DNA of 64,000 bases, taken from the IMG/VR virus record IMGVR_UViG_3300035703_000022, positions 1 to 64,000 of that record. One strand, 5' to 3'. The DNA is from a virus. Under the pieces are notes generated by a model. That model searched no databases. It saw only the letters and a program-made list of their open reading frames with translations, and was not told the DNA's origin. A program made the translations under genes and the position numbers. How positions within the stretch are numbered: position 1 is the first letter of the stretch; every line of letters starts with the position of its first letter. Below, piece after piece: positions 62,249-64,000 of the stretch.

Positions 62249-62418
62249 TTTACTTCCTCCAAATCCTCGATGGACGATACTGGTACTTCGTGTTCTGCAA
62301 TTCGGTAATAATGTTCACCTTCTCGTACACCGAGATATTCAATGTCATCACAACTATGTTCTCTCAACCAAGCTTGAAGACGCAGATGCATCAGTTCAGA
62401 AGAATTTGGAACTTTCAT
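62245..62418 (-). CDS. Small hypothetical protein
   Basis: 57 residues: MKVPNSSELMHLRLQAWLRE, HSCDDIEYLGVREGEHYYRI, then AEHEVPVSSIEDLEEVK. Driven by the promoter at 62442-62469. Function unknown. Confidence 0.65.
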   Translation of the reverse strand: MKVPNSSELMHLRLQAWLREHSCDDIEYLGVREGEHYYRIAEHEVPVSSIEDLEEVK

Positions 62419-62441
62419 ATTAAATCACTAAACACTTAGTA

Positions 62442-62469
62442 ATTATAAGTTATTTAGCCTATTTGTCAA
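62442..62469 (-). promoter_or_regulatory. Strong sigma70-like promoter after tRNA-Ala
   Basis: On the minus strand: TTGACA (62464-62469) - 16 nt - TATAAT (62442-62447), both perfect. It starts 4 nt past the tRNA-Ala 3' end and drives 62245-62418 and on. Confidence 0.75.
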
Positions 62470-62472
62470 TAA

Positions 62473-62543
62473 TGGAGAATAGGAGAATCGAACTCCTAAT
62501 AAGTGCTTGCAAAGCACCCGTTATACCGTTTAACTAATTCCCC
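62473..62543 (-). tRNA. tRNA-Ala (UGC)
   Basis: 71-nt cloverleaf on the minus strand: acceptor GGGGAAT/ATTCTCC, anticodon loop TTTGCAA giving TGC, T-arm AGGAGTTCGATTCTCCT. CCA is not encoded. Reads GCA and GCT by wobble. Confidence 0.92.
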
Positions 62544-62553
62544 ATGAAAAAAA

Positions 62554-62877
62554 TCATGACTTATGAGAAATGAACTCAACTTCAGTTTTCCATTTATATC
62601 CAGGAGTATCCCAAGTTTGATTATTATTAAAAATCTTATTATTATTTTCCAGTTCTTCTTCCGTTATTTCTGATTGATGTGAGAGAACAACATCCGAAAA
62701 AGTATTTCCAAAATATAGTTTATCAATTTTAGATTTTTCTGGATAATTTTCCAATAAATTTTTTGCGGAAAATCTAATTTTTTTGGGAAGATTTGGATAC
62801 TTTACTTCATCTAAAAGTAGTTTTAAAAACTCTCTTGTAGCTAGAAGAGAGTTATGTTCTTGTTGTGGCAAGGTCAT
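62554..62877 (-). CDS. Hypothetical protein
   Basis: 107 residues: QQEHNSLLATREFLKLLLDE, IRFSAKNLLENYPEKSKIDK, LYFGNTFSDVVLSHQSEITE. Mostly helical. Its start overlaps the next gene's end region without a gap problem. No family recognised. Confidence 0.65.
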   Translation of the reverse strand: MTLPQQEHNSLLATREFLKLLLDEVKYPNLPKKIRFSAKNLLENYPEKSKIDKLYFGNTFSDVVLSHQSEITEEELENNNKIFNNNQTWDTPGYKWKTEVEFISHKS

Positions 62878-62880
62878 AAG

Positions 62881-63036
62881 TCATCTAGAATACTGATCAA
62901 TAATGAATAATACTTCATCTAGGTACTTGTTGGCAAGTTCTTTTTCTCCAGGATACCTATGTTCAAATTGAAGTTGATGTTTCAACTTCATCACTCTAAC
63001 TTTAAATTCATCTTTTAACAACTGATTCTTTGGCAT
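62881..63036 (-). CDS. Small basic helical protein
   Basis: 51 residues: MPKNQLLKDEFKVRVMKLKH, QLQFEHRYPGEKELANKYLD, EVLFIIDQYSR. A TATAAT box at 63055-63060 lies upstream with a weak -35. Function unknown. Confidence 0.6.
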   Translation of the reverse strand: MPKNQLLKDEFKVRVMKLKHQLQFEHRYPGEKELANKYLDEVLFIIDQYSR

Positions 63037-63112
63037 AAAAACACAACATCAGATATTATATAGGATTGATTTTTTACCGGAAAAATTTTTACCTCCAAAA
63101 TGAAGCTAAAAG

Positions 63113-63253
63113 CTAATTTTGATTTTTCTTTTTGCAAGCACCACGAGCATATGCTCTCGCCATACTATCTACATGAGAACAAGGTTTCCCTTTCTCACCA
63201 CAGTAAGGACACTTGGCATCTTGGGGATCATTAGGGTACGAAAACTTCGGCAT
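63113..63253 (-). CDS. Small zinc-knuckle protein
   Basis: 46 residues: MPKFSYPNDPQDAKCPYCGE, KGKPCSHVDSMARAYARGAC. CPYC plus CSH and a later Cys form a likely zinc site. It overlaps the previous gene by 23 nt. Function unknown. Confidence 0.6.
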   Translation of the reverse strand: MPKFSYPNDPQDAKCPYCGEKGKPCSHVDSMARAYARGACKKKNQN

Positions 63254-63554
63254 CGCTCTGATTTAATTGTTTTTGATTTTTAACACCAAATGCCTCATCA
63301 AATTGTTCATATATTTCCTTCCAAGAACCACCTACTCCACCATCCATATTCACAACAACTTCGTTAGTTGGAAGTGCTTTTGGAATCTCAATATCAACAA
63401 CAGGGCCCATCAGAAACTTATTACGAGTGTAAGTTCTATTTTCTGGATCCATAGAAACCATATGCAAAGCGTCTTGTTCATCACCACAATCTAAAAGTTT
63501 TTTTCCAGTCTTTTTATTCAGGACTGAAAAGTATTCTTCATTGTATTTTTTCAT
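63231..63554 (-). CDS. Conserved hypothetical protein
   Basis: 107 residues: YFSVLNKKTGKKLLDCGDEQ, DALHMVSMDPENRTYTRNKF, GPVVDIEIPKALPTNEVVVN, then GGSWKEIYEQFDEAF. The strand-rich middle and acidic helix are not assigned. It shares one base with the next gene. Confidence 0.65.
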   Translation of the reverse strand: MKKYNEEYFSVLNKKTGKKLLDCGDEQDALHMVSMDPENRTYTRNKFLMGPVVDIEIPKALPTNEVVVNMDGGVGGSWKEIYEQFDEAFGVKNQKQLNQSDAEVFVP

Positions 63555-63763
63555 TAATTAAATCCTCTAGGTGTACTTTTTTCTTTTCGTTTATCCAAAA
63601 CTTCAACATGACTCAAAAACTGTTCTGGAGTTTGCCACCATTCTTTTCTAAGATCTTCGAAATTATCAAAAATTACCGACTTATTACTAAAATAAACTAA
63701 TTTATAATCATGTCGATTATAGGGTTCATTTGATGTTTGTTGAAAATTTTTTGGAAGATTCAT
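63554..63763 (-). CDS. Small hypothetical protein
   Basis: 69 residues from MNLPKNFQQTSNEPYNRHDY. Contains YKLVYFSNKSVIFDNFEDLR and KEWWQTPEQFLSHVEVLDKR. The start at 63763 fits best; the longer frame lies inside the neighbour. Function unknown. Confidence 0.6.
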   Translation of the reverse strand: MNLPKNFQQTSNEPYNRHDYKLVYFSNKSVIFDNFEDLRKEWWQTPEQFLSHVEVLDKRKEKSTPRGFN

Positions 63764-63851
63764 TATTTTTTTTTTCAATAGGTCTATACAGTTGGGGCCA
63801 AGTATCACGAATGATCTCTGCGAGTTTGTATGGAGTTTCAGAAGTTATCAT
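63726..63851 (-). CDS. Tiny hypothetical protein
   Basis: 41 residues: MITSETPYKLAEIIRDTWPQ, LYRPIEKKNNESSKKFSTNI. It overlaps the next gene by 38 nt across a run of ten A, where polymerase slippage could fuse or shift the two frames. Function unknown. Confidence 0.5.
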   Translation of the reverse strand: MITSETPYKLAEIIRDTWPQLYRPIEKKNNESSKKFSTNIK

Positions 63852-63933
63852 AAATCTTGTGTAACGGACAATATAAACATAATGACACCAAAGAGTTGAA
63901 ATAAAAAAAGAATTAAAAGAAATGACATGAAAA

Positions 63934-63952
63934 GGAGTTCTTGTAGAACTCC
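63934..63952. terminator. Terminator after psbD
   Basis: GGAGTTC-TTGTA-GAACTCC, a 7-bp stem. On the minus strand it is followed by TTTTCATG, and it lies 13 nt after the psbD stop. From 63853 to 63933 nothing else is recognised. Confidence 0.65.
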
Positions 63953-63964
63953 CTTATTTAGTTT

Positions 63965-64000
63965 TTAGAGTGCATTACCTCGTGGTAGAACTTCCTCTGG
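63965..64000 (-). CDS. psbD: Photosystem II D2 protein, C-terminal end
   Basis: The last 11 codons and stop of a gene that continues past the right edge: PEEVLPRGNAL. This is the conserved C-terminus of the D2 reaction-centre protein. Phage D2 is thought to keep host photosystem II working during infection. Only this end is in the window, so nothing can be said of the rest. Confidence 0.85.
   Translation of the reverse strand, partial: PEEVLPRGNAL

Overview
The window is part of the genome of a T4-like cyanophage (a myovirus of marine Synechococcus or Prochlorococcus). The evidence is a T4-type baseplate, tube and head-completion gene set (gp5, gp26, gp27, gp48, gp51, gp53, gp54, gp4), T4-type replication and late-transcription genes (gp32, gp59, gp33), and typical cyanophage host-like genes: phoH, thyX, speD, cp12 and, at the right edge, the last codons of psbD. 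The DNA is AT-rich and almost fully coding. Nearly all genes lie on the minus strand and many are joined by ATGA or TGATG overlaps. Only a four-gene block (27125-32038) is on the plus strand.

Layout. 1-4754: tiny accessory genes, many unknown, some with one membrane segment. 4784-11347: a 2187-residue fibre-like virion protein with a C-terminal S74-type chaperone domain. 11404-13526: an HNH homing endonuclease, a Mom-like DNA-modification enzyme, tRNA-Thr, tRNA-Leu and small genes. 13601-27096: structural proteins, baseplate hub (gp5, gp27, gp26, gp51, gp54), two long tail proteins with wall-hydrolase-like domains, and a CP12 gene between gp27 and gp5. 27125-32038 (plus strand): gp4, an unnamed conserved gene, gp48 and a greatly enlarged gp53. 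32072-36887: gp32, a GIY-YIG endonuclease, two DUF1825-type genes, gp59, gp33, a RecB-like nuclease and PhoH. 37163-38880: two tandem glycosyltransferases. 38882-45602: thyX, speD, a glutaredoxin, an HNH nuclease and small genes, with a glutamine-II-type riboswitch at 40405-40446. 45603-54542: a carbohydrate-modification island (carbamoyltransferase, five GT25-like proteins, amidinotransferase, two 2OG-Fe(II) oxygenases, a short DegT-type aminotransferase). 54566-56567: tail-fibre accessory and collar-domain proteins. 56609-63851: tiny genes, a radical SAM protein with a cupin-like partner, a fucosyltransferase-like protein and tRNA-Ala. 63965-64000: end of psbD.

Regulation visible in the DNA: host-like TTGACA-17-TATAAT promoters before early or middle genes; T4-late-like (N)(A/T)TAAATA or CTAAATA boxes before virion genes; and rho-independent terminators. 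At four places a terminator and a promoter are interleaved: the -35 box lies in the hairpin and the U-tract lies in the 17-nt spacer. This recurring compact module and the glycan island are the most interesting parts of the window. Positions were read by eye; no search was run.
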